DNA of 64,000 nt from Pontibacterium sinense (lineage in GTDB: Bacteria > Pseudomonadota > Gammaproteobacteria > Pseudomonadales > Balneatricaceae). A program made the translations under genes and the position numbers. Below the pieces are notes generated by a model. That model worked only from the letters and a program-made list of their open reading frames with translations, had not been told where the DNA came from and did no database searches. Positions 1 through 9,079 of the stretch are shown here, one piece after another. Position 1 is the first letter of the stretch. Each line of letters starts with the position of its first letter. The DNA is taken from NCBI RefSeq assembly GCF_015209595.1, contig NZ_JADEYS010000006.1, positions 62,001 to 126,000 on the forward strand, read 5' to 3'.

Positions 1-959
1 CGTTGTACCTCTTGTGCCCCCATTTCCTGAATGCGCTGACGATTATAAACCCGGGTGAGTGAGTCCCGTGTGGCCTTGGTATGTAGGTGTTGCCATTGCA
101 ATACAAGAATACCCGCCAATACTCCGACCACTACAGAGCCGACCATGCCGACTAAGCTGAACATCAGCATCTCCCAGCGACGGGATATGCGTGAAAGATC
201 AACTGAGGCTGCAAGTTGCCAGTATCCCCCGGGAACGGGAATTGTGTGAGTGACTACGGGCTGTTTAAACACATCAGGGCTTCCGAAAAAGACACCTCCT
301 TGTGCGCCCAAGCCATCAGTGCCACGGATAGCGTAGCGGGTCATGGTATCGCTTTCTTCCGAAACGATCTCCGACAGCAGTCGATTGACGTCCAGGATTA
401 AAGTAATAAACCCCCAGAACTGTTCTCCATCATGCTGGCCATCTGGAGAAATAAAAATAGGCTTACGTGCTATGGCTCCATAGCCGCCTTCGATCAGGTT
501 TACGGGGCCTGCCAGTCGGAAGCGTTGACTGCGGATCGTTTCTTCTACGACTTTGCGTTGTCCAGGCAGTGATCGTAAATCAAGCCCAATAATGGCGTTG
601 TCTTCAGAATGTGGATAAACCAGCTTGATTACGGCATTAGGGGCGACTTCAACTTGTTTAATTGTCGGGCGTTGATCCAGTAAGGGTTTCACCAATTGTT
701 GAAAGTCGTTGTAGCTTGGGTTGGGTGCCAGACGTAATAAGCCTTCAACTGCATCTATGACGATCAGGTTTTCGGCGAGGGCTTTGCCAAGAATAGCTTT
801 ATATTGCCCAGCATGTTCAGACGCATGGCTGACGCTCATTGAACGCTGCCAACGGTACTCAGCGTAGGTCATGAGTAATGTGACCGTCATTGCAATACAG
901 CAGGTGACAACACCTACCAGTATTGGGAAAAAGCTCGAACGGTTTCGTTGAATACCCAT
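1..959 (-). CDS. CHASE-domain diguanylate cyclase (5' part, runs off the window)
   Basis: Open from an ATG at 957-959 to the window edge, 319 residues visible; an in-frame TGA lies just upstream of the ATG. Residues about 10-30 form a membrane helix. A periplasmic segment of CHASE type follows: it contains a stretch ending NAIIGLDL, a later segment AGPVNLIEGGYGAIARKPIF and the closing WGFITLILDV. A second membrane helix lies near residues 270-292. The visible end reads RDSLTRVYNR, the conserved opening of a GGDEF domain (D-x-L-T-x-x-x-N-R). The inferred role is a membrane sensor that makes c-di-GMP in response to a periplasmic ligand. The GGDEF signature itself, and any EAL domain, would lie outside the window, so catalytic competence cannot be judged. 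Confidence 0.85.
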   Translation of the reverse strand, partial: MGIQRNRSSFFPILVGVVTCCIAMTVTLLMTYAEYRWQRSMSVSHASEHAGQYKAILGKALAENLIVIDAVEGLLRLAPNPSYNDFQQLVKPLLDQRPTIKQVEVAPNAVIKLVYPHSEDNAIIGLDLRSLPGQRKVVEETIRSQRFRLAGPVNLIEGGYGAIARKPIFISPDGQHDGEQFWGFITLILDVNRLLSEIVSEESDTMTRYAIRGTDGLGAQGGVFFGSPDVFKQPVVTHTIPVPGGYWQLAASVDLSRISRRWEMLMFSLVGMVGSVVVGVLAGILVLQWQHLHTKATRDSLTRVYNRQRIQEMGAQEVQ

Positions 960-1170
960 ACAGCTGCACTCGTTGGGACGGGTTACTCAATTAAGTATAG
1001 ATCACTCAAGAATTTTTGAAGTATGATTTTTTTTCTATCATATTGTTTTTCAATATATTAATGAAAAACACCTGTTTGAATTCGAGAAGGATTGTTGTGT
1101 GTGACGATGACGTTTTGATTTTCTCAGGAAGAAAACCGGAGAGCTTGAGAGAGGGGGTTGAGAGACTTGG

Positions 1171-1200
1171 AATAAAACAGGGGCCTTAAAAAGGCCCCAA
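1171..1200 (-). terminator. Rho-independent terminator of the 71-residue gene
   Basis: Read on the minus strand, an 8-bp GC-rich stem (GGGGCCTT / AAGGCCCC, 1180-1198) with a 3-nt loop is followed by TGTTTTATT. It lies 15 bp past the stop codon of the leftward small gene. Confidence 0.8.
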
Positions 1201-1214
1201 AGAGAGGTGTGCTC

Positions 1215-1430
1215 TTAGTGTCCTAAGAGGGTCCCGAAAGAAGGTTGGCGGCTGAAGTTCAGCTTTTGCTTAGCGAAACGCACTGCGGCCGCAATAGAAC
1301 TGATCAATGAGGTGAATGTATCGACCAATGCCTGCTCACGCAGCATTTGAGCTTCACGCAGATAGAAATCCATATCAGGTTCGCCAGCTTCGTTAGTACG
1401 GATTACAATTTCGTTCTGCATTTTATTCAC
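1215..1430 (-). CDS. small hypothetical protein, 71 aa
   Basis: A 71-residue leftward gene with its own terminator, which supports it being real. The N-terminal half is acidic and polar, with the segment DMDFYLREAQMLREQALVD forming a likely amphipathic helix. The C-terminal half is basic and moderately hydrophobic. The helix loosely recalls the small RSP_7527/DUF1127-like proteins of proteobacteria, but the match is from memory and weak. No signal peptide or cysteines. Function unknown; it is monocistronic, with about 240 bp of non-coding DNA separating it from the next gene. Confidence 0.6.
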   Translation of the reverse strand: MNKMQNEIVIRTNEAGEPDMDFYLREAQMLREQALVDTFTSLISSIAAAVRFAKQKLNFSRQPSFGTLLGH

Positions 1431-1672
1431 CAGATGTATTAAGTTTACGTGACCTGACGTTCGGATAAGATTCGTCGGTCAGTACGGCCCGAAACAGAGA
1501 TTTGGCTGGGTAAGCCCCGTGTTATCTGTGCTCTAACCGTAGATCAGTCAGTTGATGGGGTTTATACTAAAGTCTACGTGGCTGCTAGACAAACGACAGT
1601 TTCTCAGCTTATTGATTAGAAAAATTCATCAATTCAGGCCTTGGTTCACATCCGTGGTCGCTGGAGAGAGTT

Positions 1673-2569
1673 ATCAGACGTTTACCCCCTTTAAATGCGT
1701 TGCGCAGTTTTGAAGCTGCCGCTCGTCTCGGTAGCTTTAATCAGGCTGCTGACGAGCTGTTTGTGACGCCTTCAGCGGTCAGTCATCAGGTGAAAGGGTT
1801 GGAGGCGTTTTTGGGAATGCCTCTGTTTCGGCGTGAAAAGCGCAAAGTGTTTCTCACGACGGCGGGGGAAAAGTATCTGGTTGCGATTCAGCTGGCGCTG
1901 GATGAGGTGGACAGTGCTACCCGACGGTTGATGGCGTCCCCAAACGCGGGTGCTGTAAATATCGCGGTTGCCCCCGCATTTCTGACACGCTGGCTAGTGC
2001 CTCGTTTGGCCGATTTTCAGAAGCAATATCCTGATGTAGAACTGCGCTTGAGCACATTGTCGGGCGCGATCGATTTTGAGCACTCCGATACGGATATGGC
2101 GATCTACTTTGGTGACGGCCGCTGGAAGGGGGTGGAAGCACACTTTATGCGTCATTCCGCCATTATGCCGGTATGCAGTCCGCTGTTATTGGAGGAAGGG
2201 CGCCTGAAAACCCTTCGGGATCTGAGGGAGCACACGCTGATCCATGTATCCAGCCGCAGTCAGGAGTGGAATCAGCTGTTGCGTCAGGAAGGCGTCGGAT
2301 GGTCGCGTGATCAAAAAAGCCTGACATTCTCCAACACCTCGCTTGCATTGAATGCTGCGATGGAAGGGTTGGGGGTGGCATTATCAGACAGCCAGCTTAT
2401 TGAGCGCGAGGTTCAGTATGGTCAGTTGGTGCAGCCTTTTGATGTGGTACTGAAGTCTGCACGGGATTTTTATCTGGTGTATTCCAATAAACGTCAGCCG
2501 ACATACGGTATGGAATCCTTTCGTGATTGGTTGATGGTCAAGATGGAAGAGTCCCGCCAATCAGACTGA
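1673..2569 (+). CDS. LysR-family regulator, GcvA-like
   Basis: LysR-type transcription factor: N-terminal winged helix-turn-helix (conserved RRLPPLNALRSFEAAARLGS, then VTPSAVSHQVKGLE) and a C-terminal substrate-binding effector domain, with the GcvA-subfamily look. The conserved N-terminus begins at an ATC codon (1673-1675), five bases after a GGAGAG ribosome site. No ATG, GTG or TTG occurs in frame before TTG 1700, which would cut into the DNA-binding domain. The paralogue at 16207 starts MRRFLPPLNSLKAF, exactly aligned with this ATC. Either a rare ATC start is used or a former ATG has mutated. No obvious target gene adjoins it: topB downstream reads the same way, 68 bp on. Confidence 0.85.
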   Translation: MRRLPPLNALRSFEAAARLGSFNQAADELFVTPSAVSHQVKGLEAFLGMPLFRREKRKVFLTTAGEKYLVAIQLALDEVDSATRRLMASPNAGAVNIAVAPAFLTRWLVPRLADFQKQYPDVELRLSTLSGAIDFEHSDTDMAIYFGDGRWKGVEAHFMRHSAIMPVCSPLLLEEGRLKTLRDLREHTLIHVSSRSQEWNQLLRQEGVGWSRDQKSLTFSNTSLALNAAMEGLGVALSDSQLIEREVQYGQLVQPFDVVLKSARDFYLVYSNKRQPTYGMESFRDWLMVKMEESRQSD

Positions 2570-2637
2570 TACTGGCAATCATACCTAAAGTTCGCTAGAT
2601 TACTGTTTTTATATACAGTAAGTATCTGGCGAATCTC

Positions 2638-4605
2638 ATGATCCTCTACATTGCAGAAAAACCCAGCCTCGGGCGAGCGATCGCTGATGTGCTTCCGAAG
2701 CCACACAAAAAGGGAGAAGGCTTTGTGCGGGCAGGGAATGGAGATGTAGTGACCTGGTGTATCGGCCATTTGCTGGAGCAGGCTGAGCCGGATGCTTACG
2801 ATCCCGCCTATAAAAAGTGGACATTAGAAAGCCTGCCCATTGTTCCTGATCAATGGCAACTCAAACCTAAACCCAAAACTCGCAAACAGCTCAGCGTCAT
2901 CCGTAAGTTGATGAAGGAAGCCGATCAACTGGTCCACGCGGGTGATCCCGATCGCGAAGGGCAGTTGCTGGTGGATGAGGTGATCGAGTTTATCGGGTTG
3001 CCCGCAGCTAAGAAAGCGACCATTCAGCGCTGCCTGATTAGCGATCTCAACCCGCCTGCCGTGAAGCGTGCGCTCAGTCGTTTACGCGAAAACCGCGACT
3101 TCATTCCGCTTTCCACGTCGGCGTTGGCGCGTTCAAGGGCCGACTGGTTGTACGGCATGAATATGACCCGTGCCTATACGCTGCAGGGTCAGAAAGCCGG
3201 ATATAACGGCGTGTTGTCTGTGGGGCGAGTGCAAACACCCGTGTTGGGATTGGTGGTAAGGCGGGATCGGGAAATTGAAGCATTTCAGCCCAAGCCGTTT
3301 TATGAAGTGATTGCCCACTTGGTGACGCCAGACGGGTCGCGTTTTACCGCCAAATGGCAGCCGAGTGAGGCGTGTCGGCCCTATCAGGATGAAGACGGCC
3401 GTGTCTTGTCCCGTCCACTGGCTGAGAATGTCGCTAACCGGATCACTGATAAAACAGCGTTGCTGAGCAAGCTAGAGCAGAAAGAGAAACAACAAGCCGC
3501 GCCGCTGCCTTACAGCTTGTCCTCATTGCAGATTGATGCGGCAAAACGTTTTGGCATGAGTGCACAGCAAGTGCTGGACGGTTGTCAGGCGTTGTATGAA
3601 AAGCACAAACTGATCACCTATCCGCGTTCTGACAGCCGCTACCTGCCGGTGGAGCAACATGCTCAGGCACCATCGGTTATATCTGCCATCAACAGCAACT
3701 GTGCTGAGTTTGAAAAAGCGCAGGGGATGCTGAATCCGGTACAAAAAAGCAAAGCCTGGAACGACAAAAAGGTTGATGCGCACCACGCGATTATTCCCAC
3801 TGCAAAAAACAGTGATCTCGGGCGTTTGGGGAAAACGGAACGGCAGATCTATGAACTGGTTGCCCGTCAGTATCTTTATCAGTTTCTACCCGCCTATCGT
3901 TATTTTGAGACCAAGGTTGAGGTGATGATTGAAGGCGGACGTTTTACGACGACCGCCCGACAACCTTTAGAGCAGGGCTGGAAAATATTGCTGGGTAAGC
4001 AGACACCTGACAAAGATGACGCAGAGCAACAGACCCTGCCAGCTCTGACTCAGGGCCAGAACTTGCATTCAGAGCGTGGTGAAGTGATAGAAAAAATCAC
4101 CCAGCCACCTAAATACTTTACGGATGCAACATTGCTTGCCGCGATGACCGGAATCTCCCGTTACGTGACCGACAGTGATATTCGAAAAGTGCTGAAGGAT
4201 ACGGACGGTCTGGGAACGGAAGCAACCCGTGCAGGCATTATCGAACTGTTGTTTAAGCGTGGTTTTCTGAGCCGTGAAGGTAAGGCGATTCGGGCGACCG
4301 AAGCGGGTGGCGGTTTGGTGGATGCATTGCCCGACAGTGCGTCCAAGCCTGATATGACCGCGCATTGGGAATCACAGTTGGATGCAATCAGCCAGAAACA
4401 CGCAAGCTATCAGAGTTTTATGTCTCCGTTGTTGGGGCGTTTGAATGAGCTGATCGCTCAGGCAGTGACGGTTGTCCCCTCCAGTTTACAGGGGTTGCCA
4501 TCAAAACCGGTTAAGCGTCGACGTAAGCGTGCCGCGGGTACAGGTACGCGTAGTCGTAAAACGACATCGAGCAAACGTAAGCAGTCGGCTAGAGATCTGA
4601 GTTGA
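2638..4605 (+). CDS. topB: DNA topoisomerase III
   Basis: Type IA topoisomerase of 655 residues, close to E. coli TopB in length. The TOPRIM domain opens with MILYIAEKPSLGRAIADVLP and holds the metal-binding HAGDPDREGQ segment. The catalytic tyrosine is Tyr328 in LITYPRSDSRYLP, the same number as in E. coli. The C-terminal tail is very lysine/arginine-rich (PVKRRRKRAAG...), as expected for a DNA-binding tail, and there are no zinc fingers. The enzyme decatenates replication and recombination intermediates with RecQ. It stands alone; the next gene converges on it with only 7 bp between stop codons and no visible terminator. Confidence 0.97.
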   Translation: MILYIAEKPSLGRAIADVLPKPHKKGEGFVRAGNGDVVTWCIGHLLEQAEPDAYDPAYKKWTLESLPIVPDQWQLKPKPKTRKQLSVIRKLMKEADQLVHAGDPDREGQLLVDEVIEFIGLPAAKKATIQRCLISDLNPPAVKRALSRLRENRDFIPLSTSALARSRADWLYGMNMTRAYTLQGQKAGYNGVLSVGRVQTPVLGLVVRRDREIEAFQPKPFYEVIAHLVTPDGSRFTAKWQPSEACRPYQDEDGRVLSRPLAENVANRITDKTALLSKLEQKEKQQAAPLPYSLSSLQIDAAKRFGMSAQQVLDGCQALYEKHKLITYPRSDSRYLPVEQHAQAPSVISAINSNCAEFEKAQGMLNPVQKSKAWNDKKVDAHHAIIPTAKNSDLGRLGKTERQIYELVARQYLYQFLPAYRYFETKVEVMIEGGRFTTTARQPLEQGWKILLGKQTPDKDDAEQQTLPALTQGQNLHSERGEVIEKITQPPKYFTDATLLAAMTGISRYVTDSDIRKVLKDTDGLGTEATRAGIIELLFKRGFLSREGKAIRATEAGGGLVDALPDSASKPDMTAHWESQLDAISQKHASYQSFMSPLLGRLNELIAQAVTVVPSSLQGLPSKPVKRRRKRAAGTGTRSRKTTSSKRKQSARDLS

Positions 4606-4612
4606 AATAGAC

Positions 4613-5005
4613 TCATTTGTCGCAGTGTTGTTTGGGGAGGCGACCTTGTTTACGCAAGCGGCGCCGGGTGGCTCCGTGATAGTAGCGTTGCACGGCCGGA
4701 TAAATGATGGGCAGCTGGAGTAGCCACGCTAAGGGCTTAAACAGCGTTGTGTGTGACCAGAGGCGGATAAATGCGTCCAAACCTTTGATGACCTGACGAT
4801 CCTGATTGATCAGATGAAGCTCTAGCATGGCGTCGATGGGTTGAATGTTGTGTTGGTGCAACCAGTCCTCCTGACCGGTGATATCAAACCAGTGAATGGC
4901 AGGGTCCTTGCACACTCGTTTGAACTGCGCCATCTGGCGCAGGCAGATCGGACATAATCCGTCATATAAAACCCACAATTCCTCATTTTTGTTGGAGTGC
5001 TTCAT
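4613..5005 (-). CDS. DCC-family thiol-disulfide oxidoreductase-like protein (DUF393)
   Basis: A 130-residue protein with the family hallmark VLYDGLCPICLRQM near the N-terminus (DGxCPxC, a thioredoxin-like CxxC). Family members are predicted thiol-disulfide oxidoreductases of unknown substrate, usually cytoplasmic. The tail is strongly basic. Its start codon (CAT, 5003-5005) overlaps by two bases the ATG of the divergent AlkC gene, so each gene's ribosome site lies inside the other's coding start. On the minus strand AAGAG lies about 8 bases upstream of the ATG. Confidence 0.85.
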   Translation of the reverse strand: MKHSNKNEELWVLYDGLCPICLRQMAQFKRVCKDPAIHWFDITGQEDWLHQHNIQPIDAMLELHLINQDRQVIKGLDAFIRLWSHTTLFKPLAWLLQLPIIYPAVQRYYHGATRRRLRKQGRLPKQHCDK

Positions 5006-6086
5006 GTCTCAACTCTTAAAAGATGCCTACGATCAGGTTTACCTGCAGCGTTTGGCTGACTGTTGTTCACAAGCCTATCCGGCTTTTCCGGCTGAGCGTT
5101 TTTTGCAGTCGGTGTTTGATGAGCAATGGGCATCACGTGAGCTTAAAGCGCGGAGCCAGCACATTCGTCACTGTCTGCATTCAGCGTTGCAGCAACCCTA
5201 TGAAAAAGCGATTACCGTGCTGATGGATGTTGCGCCCTCATTCAGCGGTTATGAGGCGCTGTTTTTTCCGGACTATGTGGAAGCATATGGCCAGCAGCAC
5301 TGGGATATTTCCATGGAGGCTATGCAATGGTTGACTCGATTTTCCAGTGCAGAGTTCGCTGTGCGGCCGTTTATTATGGCGGAGCCGGAGAAAATGATGG
5401 CGCAAATGCTGCGCTGGAGCGAACACGAGAATCATCATGTACGGCGTCTTGCCAGTGAAGGTTGTCGTCCAAGACTACCCTGGGGGCAGGCGTTGCCGGA
5501 GTTTAAGCGTGATCCTGCACCGATCTTACCTATTCTGGATAACTTGCGGCATGATGAGAGTGATTACGTGCGGCGCAGTGTGGCGAATAATCTGAACGAT
5601 ATTGCGAAAGATAATCCAGACGTGATGATTCGTTGGGCGCAGCAATATTTTGATCAAAGTCCATTGAGTGATTGGATTATCAAGCACGGCAGCCGAACGC
5701 TGCTGAAACAAGCGCATCCGGATGTGATGGCACTGTTTGGTTATCACCCGGCTGAAGATATCGCCGTTGCTAAATTGCAGCTGGAACGTGAGTCTCTGCA
5801 CATCGGTGATGAGCTTCTTTTTAGTTTTGAGCTGGGGGTGTTGCAGGGAGATTTGGGTCGGCTGCGAATTGAATACGCGGTGGACTATATGAAAGCCAAT
5901 GGGCGGCAAAACCGTAAGGTGTTCAAAATCACCGAGGGGGAGTTTGATGAGACACGCAAAGCGTTTAGTCGTCGCCAGAGCTTTCGTCAGATGACGACCC
6001 GTAAACACTACCCGGGCGAACATCGGCTGACAATTTTGGTGAATGGCGCGGAAAAAGCAAGCTTAGAGTTTCAGCTGTTATCTTGA
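5004..6086 (+). CDS. alkC: AlkC-type DNA alkylation-repair glycosylase
   Basis: 360 residues starting MSQLLKDAYDQVY; TTGGAG lies 8 bases upstream. The body is a HEAT-repeat array (for example HHVRRLASEGCRPRLPW and SDYVRRSVANNLNDIAKDNP), the fold of the AlkC/AlkD glycosylases. The last about 100 residues (from ESLHIGDELLFSFEL to SLEFQLLS) are beta-rich, like the Ig-like domain that distinguishes AlkC from AlkD. Known AlkC enzymes excise 3-methyladenine and 3-methylcytosine by gripping DNA with HEAT repeats. It is divergent from the DCC gene with overlapping start codons. An N-terminally longer frame exists back to 4896 but runs antisense to the DCC gene and adds no conserved sequence. Confidence 0.82.
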   Translation: MSQLLKDAYDQVYLQRLADCCSQAYPAFPAERFLQSVFDEQWASRELKARSQHIRHCLHSALQQPYEKAITVLMDVAPSFSGYEALFFPDYVEAYGQQHWDISMEAMQWLTRFSSAEFAVRPFIMAEPEKMMAQMLRWSEHENHHVRRLASEGCRPRLPWGQALPEFKRDPAPILPILDNLRHDESDYVRRSVANNLNDIAKDNPDVMIRWAQQYFDQSPLSDWIIKHGSRTLLKQAHPDVMALFGYHPAEDIAVAKLQLERESLHIGDELLFSFELGVLQGDLGRLRIEYAVDYMKANGRQNRKVFKITEGEFDETRKAFSRRQSFRQMTTRKHYPGEHRLTILVNGAEKASLEFQLLS

Positions 6087-6310
6087 AATTTATACCGTTA
6101 TCTTGAGATTTTCTATGCTGTGTTTATCGTGTGCCGGCAATCAAGGCGTACAGTAAGAGGGCGGTTAAGTCGCTAAACAGAGAGTGATGGTCTATAAAAA
6201 CCTTACTTAATTTGCTGGTACTGTCATTTATAGCTGTTACGGTGTTAATTCAGGTGTCATTCAGCGGCCTGGCGTCAGGGTGTGGCAGCACAATTTGGAG
6301 GTAACGCGTT

Positions 6311-6694
6311 ATGGGTCTATTAGATGGTTTGCTGGGTAATGCCAGCGATGTTGATATTGATGAGTTAAAAGAAGAACTCGAACCGGTCCTTTACGAGGGC
6401 GAAGAGATTCGTTTGGCTTTTAAAGTGATCCGCGATAAATACATATTTACAGAATCGCGTCTGATCCTGATCGATATTCAGGGGATGACGGGTAAGAAAC
6501 GGGAATATCTGACGATCCCGTATAAGTCGATTGTTCGTTTCTCAGTCGAAACATCCGGCCATTTTGATATGGATTCTGAGCTGAAGATTTGGTTGTCAGG
6601 TATGTCTGAGCCAATGGTTAAAGAGTTCAAAGGTGGCGATAACATTACTAACGTACAAAAGGCGTTGGCTGCGGGTATGTTCGGTAAGGCCTAA
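6311..6694 (+). CDS. bacterial PH-domain protein (DUF1696 family)
   Basis: A 127-residue protein matching the bacterial pleckstrin-homology-like family in length and pattern: GLLDGLLGNAS at the start, ESRLILIDIQGMTGKKREYL in the middle beta strands, and a terminal helix ITNVQKALAAGM. These small cytoplasmic proteins form oligomeric rings; their ligand is unknown. A strong ribosome site, TTGGAGGTAA, precedes the ATG. It appears monocistronic, with 224 bp upstream (containing two near copies of GTTATCTTGA but no gene) and 136 bp downstream. Confidence 0.85.
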   Translation: MGLLDGLLGNASDVDIDELKEELEPVLYEGEEIRLAFKVIRDKYIFTESRLILIDIQGMTGKKREYLTIPYKSIVRFSVETSGHFDMDSELKIWLSGMSEPMVKEFKGGDNITNVQKALAAGMFGKA

Positions 6695-6830
6695 ACTGAT
6701 AGGCGTACATATACAGTGTAGGTTAAGCGTGGAATCGCACGAGATCGGCGGGTGGTGTCTGGTCTGAATCAGTCGCTAATCAGTCTTCGCCAGAGATCAT
6801 CTGGCTGAGCCATTCATGGAGGGAGAGGCA

Positions 6831-7481
6831 GTGTTAAAGCAGGTATTGGTTTATTCTGATTCATTAACGTGGGGGATCATACCGGGAACCCGAGAGCGAC
6901 TGGATTTTGATCAGCGCTGGCCGGGTGTGCTGGAAAATGGTCTGATATTGGATGAGCACCATGTTCGAGTGGTGGAAGACTGTCTGAACGGCCGTCGTAC
7001 GGTGTGGGAAGACCCGTTTAAGCCTGGCCGTAATGGTATCGAGGGCTTGGCCCAGGCCGTTGAGATGCACTCTCCGTTGGCGTTAGTGATCATCATGCTG
7101 GGCAACAATGATTTCCAGTCAATGCACCCTCATACCGCATGGCACGCGGCACAAGGGGTGGGGACATTAATCAACGAGGTAAGAACTGCACCGATTGAGC
7201 CGGGTATGCCAGCGCCACCCATTCTGGTGGTGTGTCCGCCGGTCATTCAGGCACCTAAAGGTCCTATCGCCGATAAGTTTGTAGGCGCAGAAGAGAAAGC
7301 TGCAGGATTGGCGCTGGAAATGCGTAAAGTGGCCGCAGCAGAAGGTTGTCATTTCTTTGATGCGGGAACTGTCACAAAAACCAGCGCGGTGGATGGTGTG
7401 CATCTGGATGCGGAACAGCACTTTGCCTTGGGGCGTGCGCTGATTGATGTCATCGATAAGATACTGGATCGTGATTTCTGA
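6831..7481 (+). CDS. SGNH-family arylesterase / acyltransferase
   Basis: 216 residues from GTG 6831, chosen because GGAGGGAGAGG lies directly upstream; an ATG at 6816 would place that site inside the gene. Block I reads VYSDSLTWG, putting the nucleophile at Ser11 as in Mycobacterium smegmatis MsAcT, but with Ser in place of the usual Gly before Asp-Ser. Block III is the MLGNNDF segment, and DGVHLD near residue 190 supplies the Asp/His of the triad. Family members hydrolyse or transfer acyl groups on small esters. There is no signal peptide, so it is probably cytoplasmic. Confidence 0.88.
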   Translation: MLKQVLVYSDSLTWGIIPGTRERLDFDQRWPGVLENGLILDEHHVRVVEDCLNGRRTVWEDPFKPGRNGIEGLAQAVEMHSPLALVIIMLGNNDFQSMHPHTAWHAAQGVGTLINEVRTAPIEPGMPAPPILVVCPPVIQAPKGPIADKFVGAEEKAAGLALEMRKVAAAEGCHFFDAGTVTKTSAVDGVHLDAEQHFALGRALIDVIDKILDRDF

Positions 7482-7612
7482 TCGCAGAAATATGATTTAA
7501 CGCTGCGCCCGAATGTGAGTGTTCGACAGTGTTGAGCGTGCCGTAGTGGTTGCAGGACGTAAATCGCTACGGAAGGTTTTGTCTTCAATAGATGCTTTAG
7601 CAAGGATGCTGG

Positions 7613-7933
7613 ATGTTTAAGTGTGTTTTTACTCTGGTCATAGTGGCCAGTCTTTCGATGCCTGTGCTGGCAGCAAAAAAATCTGATTCAACCGTGTATA
7701 AAGTTAAATGGAAGGAACGTTCCGGTCGAATTTTGCATGAATCTGTGTGCTACAACTACGATGATGGCAGTATCCCTTACCGTCGTTGCCGGGTTCAGGC
7801 ACAAAGGCATTTTGTGCAGCAGTGTCGGCATTTCACCGCAAAGTATGAAAAAACTAAAAGACCTTACAACCAGTCATTCCGGAAAAAGCGGGATAAGTTC
7901 TGTTATTCAGCAGACCGCTATTATCCGTTCTAA
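7613..7933 (+). CDS. small secreted Cys-containing protein
   Basis: 106 residues with a clear signal peptide (MFKCVFTLVIVASLSMPVLA, cleavage expected after ALA-like VLA/AKK). The mature part is very basic and carries four cysteines (CYNYDD, RRCRVQ, QCRHF, FCYSAD), suggesting two disulfides in the periplasm. AAGGATG-type ribosome site upstream. It is not a family I recognise. It stands alone between the SGNH gene and a convergent LysR gene. Confidence 0.65.
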   Translation: MFKCVFTLVIVASLSMPVLAAKKSDSTVYKVKWKERSGRILHESVCYNYDDGSIPYRRCRVQAQRHFVQQCRHFTAKYEKTKRPYNQSFRKKRDKFCYSADRYYPF

Positions 7934-7969
7934 CGGTCTGACATGGTGTGTCTTGAGGTGGGTTGTTTC

Positions 7970-8887
7970 TTAGCGCGGACGACTTGCCGGCTGCATGTCG
8001 GACATCCAGGGGTGGTCTTCCAGCATACTCAGCAAATGATCGATGAACAGTCGCACTTTTGGGCTGAGGTGACGGCGGCTTGGATAAAGCGCATGTACCT
8101 CTGTACCAGGTAAGTGATAGTCCTCCAGTACTTGTATCAAATCACCGCGTTCCACTTCGCCTCGACAAAATGCTCGAGGCAGGCGGGCAATGCCAAGCCC
8201 TTGTACCGCCATATCGCGCATGAACATCAGGTTGTTGGCTTTCAGGCGTGCATTGATCGTCACGGGTGCACCATTATTCCAATTATCAAAGGCCCAGTTC
8301 AGACTGTTAGACAGACGGCCCAGACAGCTGTGCTTGGACAGTTCTCCCGGTGAATTGGGCGTGCCGTGTATTTTGATGTATTCCGGCGATGCGTAAAGTC
8401 CACCCGTGATGGAGGCAATTTTACGCGCGATCAAACTGGAGTCGTCCAGATGACCCACGCGCAGTGCCAGATCTATTCCTTCTTCAATCAGGTCAACCAC
8501 CCGCGTAGACAGCTCCAGTTCTAGCTGGATTTTTGGGTAGGTGCGCATGAAGTCGGAGATGACATCGTTCATCAGGAAAATGCCCATCTCCGGTGGCATC
8601 GTAATACGCAGGCGGCCTTGGGGTTCCGAATGGTGAGCGGAGACCAGATCAGGCAGTTGTTCCAGTTCGTCAATCAGTGGGCGGCAGCGCTCAAACAGCT
8701 CCTGACCTTCATCGGTCAGCTTCAGCTTCCGGGTTGTCCGTTGCAGCAGTCTGACACCAAGATCGTCCTCAAGCTGTCCAATACGACGGCTAATGGTTGA
8801 TTTCTGAATGCCTAATGTTTCGGCTGCCGCGGTAAAGCTGTTGGTTTCGACAACACGCAGGAAGAGACGTACATCGTTCAGATTCAT
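7970..8887 (-). CDS. LysR-family regulator
   Basis: 305 residues, full length for the family. The N-terminal winged helix (MNLNDVRLFLRVVETNSFTA, STISRRIGQLEDDLGVRLL) is of the CrgA/DsdC-like subgroup and is followed by the LysR substrate-binding domain. The final PRHLSPKVRLFIDHLL is typical of this subgroup. No divergent target gene is present: upstream (8888-9079) is the end of another leftward operon. The target is therefore probably elsewhere, or autoregulatory. Confidence 0.9.
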   Translation of the reverse strand: MNLNDVRLFLRVVETNSFTAAAETLGIQKSTISRRIGQLEDDLGVRLLQRTTRKLKLTDEGQELFERCRPLIDELEQLPDLVSAHHSEPQGRLRITMPPEMGIFLMNDVISDFMRTYPKIQLELELSTRVVDLIEEGIDLALRVGHLDDSSLIARKIASITGGLYASPEYIKIHGTPNSPGELSKHSCLGRLSNSLNWAFDNWNNGAPVTINARLKANNLMFMRDMAVQGLGIARLPRAFCRGEVERGDLIQVLEDYHLPGTEVHALYPSRRHLSPKVRLFIDHLLSMLEDHPWMSDMQPASRPR

Positions 8888-9079
8888 AAAGCGCTGGTAC
8901 CCCGGACAACTTAGATGGAGGCGGTAACTGGAATTTACACAAGGATTGTAGCGTAAAATGGAACAATCGATAGGCGAGTATGGATCAAAGGCTTTGAAGA
9001 AGCAAAGCGGTGAACATTAAGATTTCGATCAGGGAGGTGTGTTAAAAAAGCAGGGCGTGGGCGGATAAGGGTGAATGAG

